From contig CAJUST010000001.1 in the NCBI GenBank assembly GCA_910589105.1, positions 168,419 to 232,418 on the forward strand: a stretch of DNA of 64,000 bases, written 5' to 3'. Of the stretch, positions 54,027 through 63,353 are shown one piece after another. Positions within the stretch are counted from its first letter, which is position 1. Each line of letters begins with the position of its first letter. Position numbers and translations under genes: made by a program. This DNA comes from an uncultured Lachnospiraceae bacterium (GTDB lineage Bacteria; Bacillota; Clostridia; Lachnospirales; Lachnospiraceae). Below the pieces are notes generated by a model. It saw only the letters and a list, made by a program, of their open reading frames with translations, was not told the origin of the DNA and made no database searches.

Positions 54027-55070
54027 ATGGCGTTTAAAAGAGCGAATCGGGAGATTGTTCAAAACATAAAAAAGGGATATTACTACCGGAAAATGCCGCC
54101 TGCGCTTCAAAAAGGCTATGAAATTGCGGCAGAGGGGATTCTTTCTTTTCAGAAAAAAGTAAAGATAGCGGATTGCTCTGGCAAGGAAGAAATGGAGCGG
54201 ATTATCCGCGCTGTCCTTATGGAACATCCTCAGTTTTTTTATTTGAATGCAAAAGATATTGGCGTTGTAAATGCGGGGGAGTCATTTTCGTTTTCCTTTC
54301 ATTATTTGTATGACAAAAAAGAAGCCATTCAGCTATTGCAGCAGATAGACAATCGGGCAGACTATATTTTGTCAGAAATCATTACGGACGGCATGACGGA
54401 TTATGATAAATGCGTGGCAATTCATGATTATGTTACAAATCATATCCGTTACAATTTTTCTGCGGCGGCAGTTTCCTATATTTACGATGCATTTACGATA
54501 GAAGGCCCTATCCTAAAAAATCAGGCGGTTTGCGAAGGGATTGCAAAGACCATCGCTTATTTACTGGACAAGCTTTCTGTCAATCATTTAATTGTGGCAG
54601 GTTTTAGTGACATTGATGGGGTTCATGCGCCGCACGCATGGAATATGGTGGAGTTAGAAGGAAGTTATTATCATATCGATGCGACATGGGATTTACAGGA
54701 AATCAATCATTTTACGAACTGCTCTCATATGTATGTAAATTTAGACGATGACTCCATGCTTGAAAACCATGATTGGGAATTGGGGGACTATCCGTCTTGT
54801 GATAAACGGGCAGAGAACTATTATGTAAAAGAAGGGCGTTTTTTCCGGTCAATGCGAAGCTTTGAATTGTATGCGCAGAAATTTTTACAGGAGGGGCAGT
54901 CTTTTATGGACGCCAGGTTTGAAGATGTATTGGATTTGCCTGATGAGAATGGGAATTATTTGGCGGAAATAATTCAGAAAAGCGCTGTGTATGCCGGGAA
55001 AAGATGTCAGGTATCTTTTGTCTTCCATCCATGCAATTATGTGTTTCAGGCGAATGTGATGTATGGATAA
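54027..55070 (+). CDS. Transglutaminase-like protein
   Basis: A 347-residue protein with the transglutaminase/protease-like fold. The catalytic triad is complete: C169 in NQAVCEGIAK, H203 in HAPHAWNMVEL and D218 in YYHIDATWD. The preceding CVAIHDYVTNHIRY segment is typical. No signal peptide or membrane helix is seen, so it is cytoplasmic in this context. Members of the superfamily act as cysteine proteases, cross-linkers or isopeptidases. In this block it is a candidate effector or processing enzyme. Confidence 0.85.
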   Translation: MAFKRANREIVQNIKKGYYYRKMPPALQKGYEIAAEGILSFQKKVKIADCSGKEEMERIIRAVLMEHPQFFYLNAKDIGVVNAGESFSFSFHYLYDKKEAIQLLQQIDNRADYILSEIITDGMTDYDKCVAIHDYVTNHIRYNFSAAAVSYIYDAFTIEGPILKNQAVCEGIAKTIAYLLDKLSVNHLIVAGFSDIDGVHAPHAWNMVELEGSYYHIDATWDLQEINHFTNCSHMYVNLDDDSMLENHDWELGDYPSCDKRAENYYVKEGRFFRSMRSFELYAQKFLQEGQSFMDARFEDVLDLPDENGNYLAEIIQKSAVYAGKRCQVSFVFHPCNYVFQANVMYG

Positions 55071-55094
55071 TTAGGAAATAGGAAGAAGGACGAG

Positions 55095-55871
55095 ATGAAA
55101 TTTTCAAATTATAGAAAACAAGATGTATATAAGATGCTGTTAAAGGCGGCAGTGGCATTCGTGATTCTGATTGTGGCTTTGTTTACAGTTTACAGGATTG
55201 CAAAGCCAAAAGTGGATATGTGGCTTTTAGAGAGGAAAGAGGCTAAAGAAAAAAGAGAAGCGGAAGAAAAAAAGGAAGCGGAAGAAAAAGCGGAAAGGGA
55301 ATCCGAAGAACAAAGAATGCAGGAACTTGCGGAAGAATCGGATCGGATAAGCGACGGGCAGGAACAGAAAGATTCTGAATATGAGGAAGAATCAGAAACG
55401 GAAGAACCGGAAACGGAAGAATCGTCTATTCATCGGTATGAGTATGTAGTGGAAGATTGTACATGGCAGGAAGCGTTTGAAACATGCAAGTCAAAAGGGG
55501 GCTGTCTTGTCAATATCGACGACGAAGCGGAGTTTGCCTATATTACAGCGGAAATTGAAAAAAACGGTATGAAAGAGATCTTGTTTTATTTGGGAGCATC
55601 ACAGGATTCGGAACAAAATTACCGTTGGCGGTCGGCAGAAGGCGCGTTTAGCGGGGGTATCCTAAATGGAGTGGGACATTCTTGGCACAGCAGATATTGG
55701 ATGCAGGGAGAACCCAGTTATTATGACGGAGAAATAGAAGAAAATGTACTGGCTATGCAGTTTTTTGAAAAAGAAGCGAGATGGGTATTCAATGATGTGC
55801 CGGGGGATATTGTGGGAAATTTTTCATATCTCAGTGGAAAAATAGGCTATATCTGTGAATACAGTGAGTAG
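55095..55871 (+). CDS. Membrane protein with C-type lectin-like domain (tag family member 1)
   Basis: A 258-residue type II membrane protein. The start MKFSNYRKQD is a short cytoplasmic tag shared by three other genes in the block. One membrane helix (about 15-37) leads to a charged coiled stalk (about 40-112, rich in E and K) and a C-terminal C-type lectin-like domain (about 115-258) with WQEAFETCKSKGGCLVNIDD, a W-R-S-A-E-G core and a YICEYSE ending. Calcium-site triplets E/Q-P-N/D are only partly kept (GEPSYY). Outside-facing by topology; the ligand is unknown. Confidence 0.8.
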   Translation: MKFSNYRKQDVYKMLLKAAVAFVILIVALFTVYRIAKPKVDMWLLERKEAKEKREAEEKKEAEEKAERESEEQRMQELAEESDRISDGQEQKDSEYEEESETEEPETEESSIHRYEYVVEDCTWQEAFETCKSKGGCLVNIDDEAEFAYITAEIEKNGMKEILFYLGASQDSEQNYRWRSAEGAFSGGILNGVGHSWHSRYWMQGEPSYYDGEIEENVLAMQFFEKEARWVFNDVPGDIVGNFSYLSGKIGYICEYSE

Positions 55872-55901
55872 GCAGGGAAATTTATCGGGAGAAGATAAGG
55901 T

Positions 55902-57164
55902 ATGAAATTAAAAAAGGCGCTGGCAGTTAGTTTGTGTATGTTGTTTTGCGTTTTGCTGGGATATGTGTTTGGAGAATGGAAAGCGGGAAAAGAAAGTGTG
56001 GCGCGTCCTAAAAAAAAGTCCATAGAACAAACGGCATCGGAGGAAAAAGAGAAAGAGCCGCTGTCTGTAACGGAAAGTGTGGAATCGCTTCCGAAAGAAG
56101 ACGCAAAGGAAACATGGATTCGTGAAAAGCTGTCTGAGATGACAGAGGAACAGAAGGCGGCTCAGTTATTTGTGATTTTGCCGGAAGCGTTGATCGGGGT
56201 AAGACAGGTAATCCGGGCTGGAGAAACTTCAAGGCAAAGTCTGTTATCGTATCCGGTCGGAGGCTTGATTTATATGTCCGGAAGCCTGAAAAGTCCGGAG
56301 CAGACAAAAGAAATGCTTGGAAATATGATGGAGTTTAGCCAAAATGATACGGGCATACCGCTGTTTTTATGCGTTGATGAGGAAGGCGGTAAGGTGGCGC
56401 GGGTGGCGTCGAATCCGGCATTTGGCGTACAGAATGTTGGGAATATGAGGGAAATTGGAGATTCTGGCGACATTAGAAGGGCTTATGCGGCAGGAAAGGA
56501 AATGGGGGCGTATTTAAAAGACCTTGGCTTTAATGTGGATTTTGCGCCTGTAGCGGATGTTTTGACAAATCCACAGAACGAGCTATTGCAAAACAGAAGT
56601 TTTGGGTCAGATGCTGAATTGGTGCGGGGCATGGTAGAACAGGCGGCAAAGGGAATTGAGGAATCTGGCGTATTTTCCTGCGTCAAGCATTTTCCGGGTC
56701 ATGGGAATACAAATGAAGATTCGCATAATGGCTATGCGACGACGCAAAAGACTTTAGAGGAAATGCGTCAGACTGAATTTATCCCGTTTCAAGATCAGAT
56801 TGAAAAAGGGATTTCGTTTGTTATGGCAGGGCATATTTCCGCGCCGAATGTGATGGGAGATCAGACGCCTTCATCTTTATCCGGCATTATGCTGACAGAT
56901 ATTTTACGCAATGAGCTAAAGTTTGACGGAATTATTATTACTGATGCATTAAATATGGGAGCGGTTACAAGCCATTATTCTTCTGGGGAAGCTGCGGTTA
57001 TGGCTTTTTTGGCCGGGGCGGATATGCTTTTGATGCCTCAGGATTTTCATAGCGCATACAATGCAATTTTAGAAGAAATTCATCAGGGCAGGATTACAAA
57101 AGAACGTTTGGATGCATCGGTTGGGAGGATATTAAGTGTGAAGTATCAGTTACTACAAAAATAA
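55902..57164 (+). CDS. GH3 beta-N-acetylhexosaminidase (NagZ-like)
   Basis: A 420-residue enzyme with an N-terminal membrane anchor or signal (about 5-24) and an acidic linker. The GH3 catalytic barrel has KHFPGHGNTNEDSH (K262; D273-H275 catalytic dyad) and the nucleophile D348 in ITDALNMGA. This is the NagZ branch, which cuts terminal GlcNAc from muropeptides or other glycans. The exported form suggests action on wall or host glycans outside. It sits between two lectin-type genes in the block. Confidence 0.9.
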   Translation: MKLKKALAVSLCMLFCVLLGYVFGEWKAGKESVARPKKKSIEQTASEEKEKEPLSVTESVESLPKEDAKETWIREKLSEMTEEQKAAQLFVILPEALIGVRQVIRAGETSRQSLLSYPVGGLIYMSGSLKSPEQTKEMLGNMMEFSQNDTGIPLFLCVDEEGGKVARVASNPAFGVQNVGNMREIGDSGDIRRAYAAGKEMGAYLKDLGFNVDFAPVADVLTNPQNELLQNRSFGSDAELVRGMVEQAAKGIEESGVFSCVKHFPGHGNTNEDSHNGYATTQKTLEEMRQTEFIPFQDQIEKGISFVMAGHISAPNVMGDQTPSSLSGIMLTDILRNELKFDGIIITDALNMGAVTSHYSSGEAAVMAFLAGADMLLMPQDFHSAYNAILEEIHQGRITKERLDASVGRILSVKYQLLQK

Positions 57165-57178
57165 ACGGTGGAGAAAAA

Positions 57179-57448
57179 ATGACGATTTCAAATTTTAGGG
57201 GAAAAGATAAAAAAAGGATGCTGCTGATTGCCGGGAGTTTAGCGGGAATTGGATTGATTCTGGCATTGGCGGCAATCATCGCAGGAGTACGGTTTTTGGG
57301 GCCGGTTGTGTTGGATACAGTGGACTGGATTGTTCAGAATGAAAATGAAGTGAAGGGCTGCCTATTGGTTTTCGTTGGTATCCCTTGCTTTATAATTATA
57401 ATGTTTCGGAAAAGAAAACGTGAAAAAGAAAGGAAAAAACAAAAGTAA
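57179..57448 (+). CDS. Small membrane protein with shared N-terminal tag (member 2)
   Basis: An 89-residue protein whose start MTISNFRGKDKKRML matches the tag of the lectin proteins. A membrane helix at about 17-42 (AGSLAGIGLILALAAIIAG) and a second at about 58-75 end in a basic tail. It lacks a lectin domain, so it may be a minimal partner or a truncated family member. It begins 14 bases after the GH3 stop and ends before the next tagged gene. Confidence 0.75.
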   Translation: MTISNFRGKDKKRMLLIAGSLAGIGLILALAAIIAGVRFLGPVVLDTVDWIVQNENEVKGCLLVFVGIPCFIIIMFRKRKREKERKKQK

Positions 57449-57497
57449 AAAATATGGAACGTTGTATATTGTTTGGAAAAAATGGTGGAAAAGAAAA

Positions 57498-58550
57498 ATG
57501 AAGTTTTCAAATTTTAGAGGAAAAGATACAAAGAAAATATTTCTTGTAATGGCGGCAATTTCTTTTGCAGTTGCCATTGTGGCGATAATTGCAATTAGTC
57601 AGGCAGTCCGGTTTTTTAGGCCGAAAGTGGAAGAAGTGTTTTCGGAGTTTAAAGAAACAAGGGAAAAAGAGAGATTGGAACGGATAGAAAAGGAAGCATG
57701 GGAAAAGGAAATGGATATACCGTATTCCGCATTAGAATATAATGGACACTATTACTATGTATATGACGATGCCGAGTCGTGGGAAGATGCAGAATGGAAA
57801 TGTGAGCAGCTTGGAGGGCATCTGGCAACGATGACGACGTCTTCTGAAGATAAAGCGGTTTATAAGTATGTGTCTTCTAAAGAGTATGAATATGTTTTTT
57901 TCGGATTGTATATGGATATGGAGCAAATTAGTTGGAATTGGATTATCACAGAAGGGACGGCGTATGCGAACTGGACAGAAGGGGAGCCGGATCTTGGAAG
58001 TGACAAAGATTGTATGTATGGGTCATATTACCGTTATGATCAGTCGAAATGGAGGGCCATTTCTACTAATGACACTTCATCTTATGTATGTGAATGGGAT
58101 TCAAAAGAGCAGGGCAGGAAAAACAGAGAAAGAATTGAAGCAGATAATGAAGAAACAGGCTATTTAAATCCGATTGATCCGGTTCTTACATATAAATCGC
58201 GCCGTTATATGATTTTAGAAGGTGAAGCAACATGGGAAGAAGCAAATGAAAGATGCGAAAGTCTGGGTGGGCATCTTGCTGTGATAAATAACAAAAAAGA
58301 AAATAAAGCTCTATATAAATATATGATAGAACGAGGCTACGAGAGTGTGAATTTTGGATATACGGACCAAAAAGAAGAAGGAAAATGGGTTTGGGCAGAA
58401 GGCTATGAATCTGATTATACAAATTGGGGAAAGAATCAGCCGGATAATTTTCAGGGAGATGAAGATTATGCAGCCTTTTATGCAGATGCAAAATATAAGT
58501 GGAATGACAGCATATGGAGCGGCGTTTATTTTTGTGAGTGGGAAAAATAA
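57498..58550 (+). CDS. Membrane protein with two C-type lectin domains (tag family member 3)
   Basis: A 350-residue type II membrane protein. ATG 57498 is chosen because it gives the family start MKFSNFRGKD; earlier in-frame ATG codons would add a basic stretch overlapping the upstream gene. A membrane helix lies at about 14-38 and a short charged linker follows. Lectin domain 1 (about 75-210) has GGHLATM, EPD (163-165) and a SSYVCEW ending. Lectin domain 2 (about 230-350) has GGHLAVI, QPD (314-316), WND (335-337) and FCEWEK. The QPD plus WND pair is the calcium-site signature linked to galactose-type ligands in animal lectins. Confidence 0.85.
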   Translation: MKFSNFRGKDTKKIFLVMAAISFAVAIVAIIAISQAVRFFRPKVEEVFSEFKETREKERLERIEKEAWEKEMDIPYSALEYNGHYYYVYDDAESWEDAEWKCEQLGGHLATMTTSSEDKAVYKYVSSKEYEYVFFGLYMDMEQISWNWIITEGTAYANWTEGEPDLGSDKDCMYGSYYRYDQSKWRAISTNDTSSYVCEWDSKEQGRKNRERIEADNEETGYLNPIDPVLTYKSRRYMILEGEATWEEANERCESLGGHLAVINNKKENKALYKYMIERGYESVNFGYTDQKEEGKWVWAEGYESDYTNWGKNQPDNFQGDEDYAAFYADAKYKWNDSIWSGVYFCEWEK

Positions 58551-58579
58551 GCAGGCTTGAAAGAAAGGGGAGAGATCAA

Positions 58580-59170
58580 ATGTCAGATACATATGGCGTG
58601 TTTTTGGCAAGAATGCAGCCTGTCCATAATGCGCATCTGTTCTTAGTGGAGAAAGCGTTAGAGGAAAATGACAAAGTATTTATTATGCTTGGCAGTGAGA
58701 ACAAACTGGACATGCTTAGAAATCCGTTTGACATCTCATTGCGGGAAAGGATGCTGCGAGAGTGTTTTGATGAAAAACAGAATAGAAGAATAAAGGTAGA
58801 TACATTGCCGGATTGGTCTATGGAATCCGATTTAGAAGGCGCAAAAATCTGGGGACGATATTTTTATTATAATGTCGTGTCCAGAATCGGGCAGAAAAGA
58901 TTTTCGCTGTACTATTCAGATAATCCGCAGATATTAGACAGTTGGTTTTTGGATACGGAGGTCTATTCCTTTATTAGATACCGGAATTTCGAACGAAACT
59001 GTATTTTTGAAGGCCTGTCTTCGACAAAAATCCGGAAAGCGTTTATGGAACGGGATTTGGCGTATATTATCCGCTACTGTCCACAATCGGTTGTAAACAG
59101 GTTTGAATATTTGTCTTCTTATTATAAAGAGGTGACGGAAGATCCAAAAGAGGATTTTTCTATGGAATAA
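58580..59170 (+). CDS. Nucleotidyltransferase of the NMN/nicotinate adenylyltransferase type
   Basis: A 196-residue protein; ATG 58580 follows GAAAGGGGAG. The cytidylyltransferase-like fold shows MQPVHNAHLFLVEKAL (T/H-x-G-H-like nucleotide motif), MLGSENK near 40 and SSTKIRKAF (S-S-T-x-I-R) near 160. This is the NadM/bifunctional NMNAT-like pattern, so adenylyl transfer in NAD synthesis or recycling is likely, though the exact substrate is not sure. It has no membrane segment and interrupts the run of membrane genes, suggesting NAD metabolism is part of the block. Confidence 0.8.
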   Translation: MSDTYGVFLARMQPVHNAHLFLVEKALEENDKVFIMLGSENKLDMLRNPFDISLRERMLRECFDEKQNRRIKVDTLPDWSMESDLEGAKIWGRYFYYNVVSRIGQKRFSLYYSDNPQILDSWFLDTEVYSFIRYRNFERNCIFEGLSSTKIRKAFMERDLAYIIRYCPQSVVNRFEYLSSYYKEVTEDPKEDFSME

Positions 59171-59238
59171 AAGAGAAAATTTTTTATTTGCCAATGACAG
59201 AAATGATAGGAATGACAGAAAATAGATGAGGTGAAAGT

Positions 59239-59649
59239 ATGAGCGCAAAGAAAAAAGCAATTATTGCAATTATAGTTGGGGCAGTTATTGGAGCAGTTAT
59301 TGGAATTTATATGATGACTTATGTAAGGCAATATGGGGAGATGATCGGAGAATCACAAACCGGGCTTACAGTACAGAGCTTTTTGATGGTTCCATGTTGT
59401 ATGTTATATGCGTTTGGTTACGCATTTGGCTGGAAAAGATGCAAAGGATTTTTAGCCGGCGCTGCAAAAGTCAGCGCGGATATTAGCTTTTTCTATCTTA
59501 TCGTGCATTTGATAACGGGAAAGGGAATTGGGAAAGGGCTTTTTATCGCAATGTTTGTATTTAGTTTTGCGGTTGGAGTGGTTTGGGTTCCGGGAGTTGT
59601 CTATGGGATAAAAGATTTGATGCGCGAACGCCAAGGGGCTTGCGCGTAA
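59239..59649 (+). CDS. Small multi-pass membrane protein
   Basis: A 136-residue protein with about four membrane helices (near 7-28, 46-65, 80-92 and 100-122) and short loops. It starts at ATG 59239 behind GATGAGGTG. No known family is recognised. It has the same orientation and close spacing as neighbours and lies just before the kinase gene. Confidence 0.65.
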   Translation: MSAKKKAIIAIIVGAVIGAVIGIYMMTYVRQYGEMIGESQTGLTVQSFLMVPCCMLYAFGYAFGWKRCKGFLAGAAKVSADISFFYLIVHLITGKGIGKGLFIAMFVFSFAVGVVWVPGVVYGIKDLMRERQGACA

Positions 59650-59711
59650 GGAAAAGCGGCGTTGTTTTCTGTCATTGGTGAATAAAAGAATTTTGAAAAG
59701 GCGAAACTGGC

Positions 59712-60603
59712 ATGGGAGATCGGTTATATAGGGGGAGGAAACTTTTAAACAGTGGCAAGATCCTTCAGAATAGATATTGTATAAAAAAAATGATTGGGCA
59801 GGGCGGTTTTGGGATTTCTTATCTTTCGGTAGATTTTGCGCAGGATAAGGATGTCGTGATTAAGGAGTATTTTCCATATGGAAAAGCATACCGCGGTGAA
59901 ACGTCTCAGGTTTTTTTCAAAAATAACAGCGGCAAATATGACATGTTTATCCATGAAGCATCTATTCTGGAAAAATTAAAAAATATTGAGGGGATTGTTA
60001 AAATCCAGGACTTTTTTTTGGAAAATAATACGGCTTATATCGTTATGGGGCGCTGTAAGGGCATGACGTTACTCGAGATGGTTCAGAAAAATGGAAGAAT
60101 GGAAGCGAAAGAATCTTATGTACTGATGGAATCCCTTCAAAAAAGTTTGGAGCAGATACATAGACATGGAATTATCCATAGGGACATTTGTCCTGACAAT
60201 ATTATTGTTACAGAAGCAAAAGAAGTGGGACTGATTGATTTTGGATCTGCATTGGATTTAAACAGCCGAAAACAGCAGCTTGAAGAACCAACTTACCGAA
60301 CCGGCTTTAGCCCGCCGGAACAATATGAAAAGGGAGGCATGTATGGCGTATGGACGGATATCTATGCCTTTTATGCGACATGGTATTTTTGTCTGGCAAA
60401 CGCTGCGCCTCCGGGGCGGAGGAGCGGTTGGATTGTGACGTGTTTTCCTGCCGCCTGCGTACAGAATTGGAGGAAAAAAGCGGCTTGATGGAATTACTGG
60501 AGAGAGGAATGGCTCTGGATTATAAAAAGAGAAACATTTGGAAAGGGGGTGAATGTTATGGCAATGACAAAAGAAGAAAATTTGCTTTACAGAGTATGCT
60601 TGA
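59712..60603 (+). pseudogene. Ser/Thr protein kinase with C-lobe frameshift
   Basis: Kinase domain with GQGGFGISYL (about 29-38), K51 in VVIKEYF, a helix-C glutamate in IHEASIL, HRDICPDN (H156, D158), DFGSA (D176) and SPPEQYEKGG. The frame runs to a stop at 60488, but from about 60412 the kinase-like continuation (LLERGMALDYKKR, typical of the C lobe) lies in the -1 frame. One missing base in the G run near 60413-60417 explains this. Restoring it, and the base missing in the peptide gene, would end the kinase at 60603. No membrane or sensor domain remains. The N-lobe and active site are intact, so partial activity is not excluded. Confidence 0.8.
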
Positions 60604-60730
60604 CGTCTGTGAAAAGAAATTCGGTGAACTTTCAATCGAAAACATCGTAATTTCCAGCGCTTGCGATTCCTGTTCCGGAAGCTGCAAAGGACATGGGATT
60701 TCTGTGTGGACAGCCTGTGATGTGAGGTAA
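60558..60730 (+). CDS. Cys-rich RiPP-like precursor peptide, frame restored by one base
   Basis: A strong AAAGGGGG site precedes ATG 60558, whose frame ends early. The peptide continues in the -1 frame to TAA 60728-60730, and one added A in the run near 60577 gives a 57-residue product with cysteines at 18, 36, 39, 43 and 54. The last 25 residues include the core-like ACDSCSGSCKGHGISVW. As the sequence stands, ATG 60596 could give a 44-residue form. It is followed by a perfect terminator and then a radical SAM/SPASM gene, the usual order for a thioether-type RiPP. Assignment is by context and composition. Confidence 0.5.
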
Positions 60731-60748
60731 GAGGAAACGGCATTACAG

Positions 60749-60786
60749 AAAAATGCAGGAAAAGAGAAGTCTTTTCCTGCATTTTT
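60749..60786 (+). terminator. Attenuator-type terminator between peptide and radical SAM genes
   Basis: A 16-bp perfect stem, 60749-60764 with 60771-60786, right arm ending in ATTTTT. Such hairpins between precursor and maturase give more peptide than enzyme. Confidence 0.85.
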
Positions 60787-60811
60787 GCAAAGAAACGGGG
60801 GCGATAGAGGT

Positions 60812-61899
60812 ATGTTAAAAGAAGTCATGCTGATCTTGACAGAAGGCTGCAATCTGTCATGTTCTTATTGTTTTGAACATTATAAATCGGATAAGAGAAT
60901 GAAATTTGAGACGGCAAAAAAGATTATCGATGCGGAAATGTCAATGGAAGACGGCGCGGACGAATGCAGGTTTACATTGTTTGGCGGCGAGCCATTTTTA
61001 GAAAAGCAGATAATTAAAGAGATTTATGGCTATATTGAGTCGAATATGCCAAAGTGGCGAAAAAAGGCAGTTATTTTTGTGAATACAAATGGAACATTGC
61101 TTGACGCGGAAATGAAGCAGTGGCTTAGAGAGCGGAAGGAACACATCTACTGTGGAATCAGCCTAGATGGGACAAGAGAAATGCACAATCAGAACCGTTC
61201 GGATTCTTTTGACCGCATTGATTTGGATTTTTTTAGGGAATGCTGGCCGGGACAGAATGTGAAGATGACTGTGTCAAAAGAGACGCTTCCCAGTCTGGCA
61301 GAAGGCGTTATCTTTATCCATGAAAAAGGGTTTCCATGTGGGTGTACGTTTGCATATGGTCTGGAATGGAGCGATGATTTAATACACGGGCTAAAAGGAC
61401 AGCTTGATAAATTAGTGGCGTATTATACTGAAAATCCAAACCTTCCTTTATGCCAGATATTAAATATTGATTTGACGGGAATCCTGAAAAAACCAGACGC
61501 CGGGTTTAAGCGATGTGGGGCTGGAGAGTTGATGAAAGCGTATGACACGGAAGGAAAGTTATATCCCTGCCATTCCTTTAGCCCGGTGGGCTGGGAGAGG
61601 AAGCGGGGAAATTTGTGGATTATAAATTGCCTGCAGCGGATATTCACGAAGAAAAACGCTGCGTGGAATGTAAGTATCATTTTGTCTGCCCGACTTGTTA
61701 CGGGGTGAATTATATTTATACAGGCTCTGTTTCGAACAGAAGCAAGTGGCTGTGTGAATTTTTCAAATTATGTGTACAAGCGTCGGCGGTGATTCAATTA
61801 CGAAGGCTTGAGACAAAGGGGGCAGAGAGATTAGACCAACATGATTATGGGACGCTTCTGGCGATACAGTCTTGTATTCAGGGGGAAAGCATTTCATAA
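60812..61899 (+). pseudogene. Radical SAM/SPASM peptide maturase, frameshifted
   Basis: The start ATG 60812 places the cluster motif CNLSCSYCF (C-x3-C-x2-C) at residues 12-19, near the N terminus as usual. GGEP follows at about 57. The auxiliary-cluster region begins with RCGAGEL and LYPCHSF. From about 61608 the frame changes: RCVECKYHFVCPTCYGVNY (SPASM C-x2-C-x5-C-x2-C pattern) is encoded in the -1 frame to TAA 61899. One missing T in AAATTT near 61610 joins the halves into about 362 residues. It probably installed thioether or C-C links in the upstream peptide. Confidence 0.82.
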
Positions 61900-61916
61900 A
61901 ATAGGGGGAGAAACAC

Positions 61917-63317
61917 ATGAATCTCATTTATTCCAGACAGGAAATGGAGAAAATCTGTAGGATAATTCTTAACTACTGCGAAAAAATACTCAGGGACAAC
62001 TACGGGGAGGTTTATAAGTGGAGTTTTGGGGAAGAAGTTCCTGTGAAAATTATAGAGGGCGCGTTGTATAAAATCGGAAATGTAAAATATAAATATCCAT
62101 CTCTAAAAAAAGAAGATATTTTTATTATTGTATCTTCAAGTAACGGCAAAGAAGGAATGGTATTTGGCTTTGATGGTATCTATTATAAAGCGGGCGCCTT
62201 CCATGAAGCGCAATTTGAGAAGTATGAGGATTGCATCAGTGTAGATTCGTTTACAGATCTGGGCACAGACGCTAATTATATTTTTAATACGGGCGCAGTT
62301 AATGAAATGTTTGCGCAGATACAAAGCGCGCTTCATGGAGATATTCCTGTTAAAGTGAAGAATTATAGCCAGACAAAGAGCGATTATGGAAAACATATTG
62401 AGAATCCTAAGATTCAGGAAGCGTTTTTGCGTTTTTTAGAAAAAGAGGAGAAAAAGTCAAATGAAGCGGCGCGGCATTATTGGGAAGAAGCATTTCAACT
62501 GACGGATACGGATAAAAAAATAAAGCTTTTATTACTGGGAGTAAAGGAAGGGGATGCTTTAAGTTCGCAGGAATTGGGCGAGATGTATATAAAAGGGGAA
62601 GAAGTTCCAAAGGACTTAAAAAAAGCGGAAGAATATCTCCGGTTTCCTGCAGAATGCGGCTATTCAGAATCCATGTATTTTTTTGGCCTGATTTGTATGC
62701 AGAAAGGCGATAAAGAAGATTGTTTGGACTGGCTGTGCAAAGCTGCCGTTAAAGGAGATGGAAATGCCTTTATGACGCTTGCCAAATATGCGGCAGAGGA
62801 TACGGATAAAGATTTGATAGAAGCGCGTTTATCAGTATATTTCCGGGAAGTATGCGAGAACGAACAGAATGATTATAAAACCAACCGTTTCCTTGGCTGG
62901 TGCTATATGACGGGTATTTGCTGCGCGCAAAATTTTGGGCTGGCAAAAATGTATTGGAAAGCCGGAGCGGATCAGGATGACGTCCGGTGTAAGGTTTATT
63001 TGGATATTTGTGGGTTAAACAGAAATGGGGAAGCGTTACAGGCGAAAACTGCGGAAACGGCATCTTCTGATTTAGAGAGTGCAGAGGAGAATGTTCAGGG
63101 CTTTGGGCAGGAAAGAGAAGCAGAGGAGAATAGAGTAAATGGAAAAGCAGTGGCGGCGGTAGTTTTAGGCGTGTTGTCTTTTCGGGGAGTTTTATGGATG
63201 GCTGTTCTTGGATTGATTCTGGGCGTGAGAGCCAGAAAGGAGCAGGGAGGGGCTTTGGCGCTTGTGGGTATTATATTGAATACAGCAGTTCTAATGCTTT
63301 TTATATTCGCTCTTTAA
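61917..63317 (+). CDS. Sel1-repeat protein with C-terminal DUF4190-like membrane domain
   Basis: A 466-residue protein. Residues 1-150 are an alpha/beta domain of unknown type. Residues about 195-370 contain Sel1/TPR-like helical repeats (GEMYIKGEEVPKDLKKAEEY and WCYMTGICCAQNFGLAKMYW). The C terminus has two membrane helices separated by a short loop (VAAVVLGVLSF and ALVGIILNTAVLMLF), like DUF4190 domains often found at the ends of signalling-linked membrane proteins. It follows the radical SAM gene by 17 bases and may scaffold components at the membrane. Confidence 0.75.
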   Translation: MNLIYSRQEMEKICRIILNYCEKILRDNYGEVYKWSFGEEVPVKIIEGALYKIGNVKYKYPSLKKEDIFIIVSSSNGKEGMVFGFDGIYYKAGAFHEAQFEKYEDCISVDSFTDLGTDANYIFNTGAVNEMFAQIQSALHGDIPVKVKNYSQTKSDYGKHIENPKIQEAFLRFLEKEEKKSNEAARHYWEEAFQLTDTDKKIKLLLLGVKEGDALSSQELGEMYIKGEEVPKDLKKAEEYLRFPAECGYSESMYFFGLICMQKGDKEDCLDWLCKAAVKGDGNAFMTLAKYAAEDTDKDLIEARLSVYFREVCENEQNDYKTNRFLGWCYMTGICCAQNFGLAKMYWKAGADQDDVRCKVYLDICGLNRNGEALQAKTAETASSDLESAEENVQGFGQEREAEENRVNGKAVAAVVLGVLSFRGVLWMAVLGLILGVRARKEQGGALALVGIILNTAVLMLFIFAL

Positions 63318-63353
63318 GCGGCTGGCGCTTGGAATAAAGTAAGGAGAATGAGG

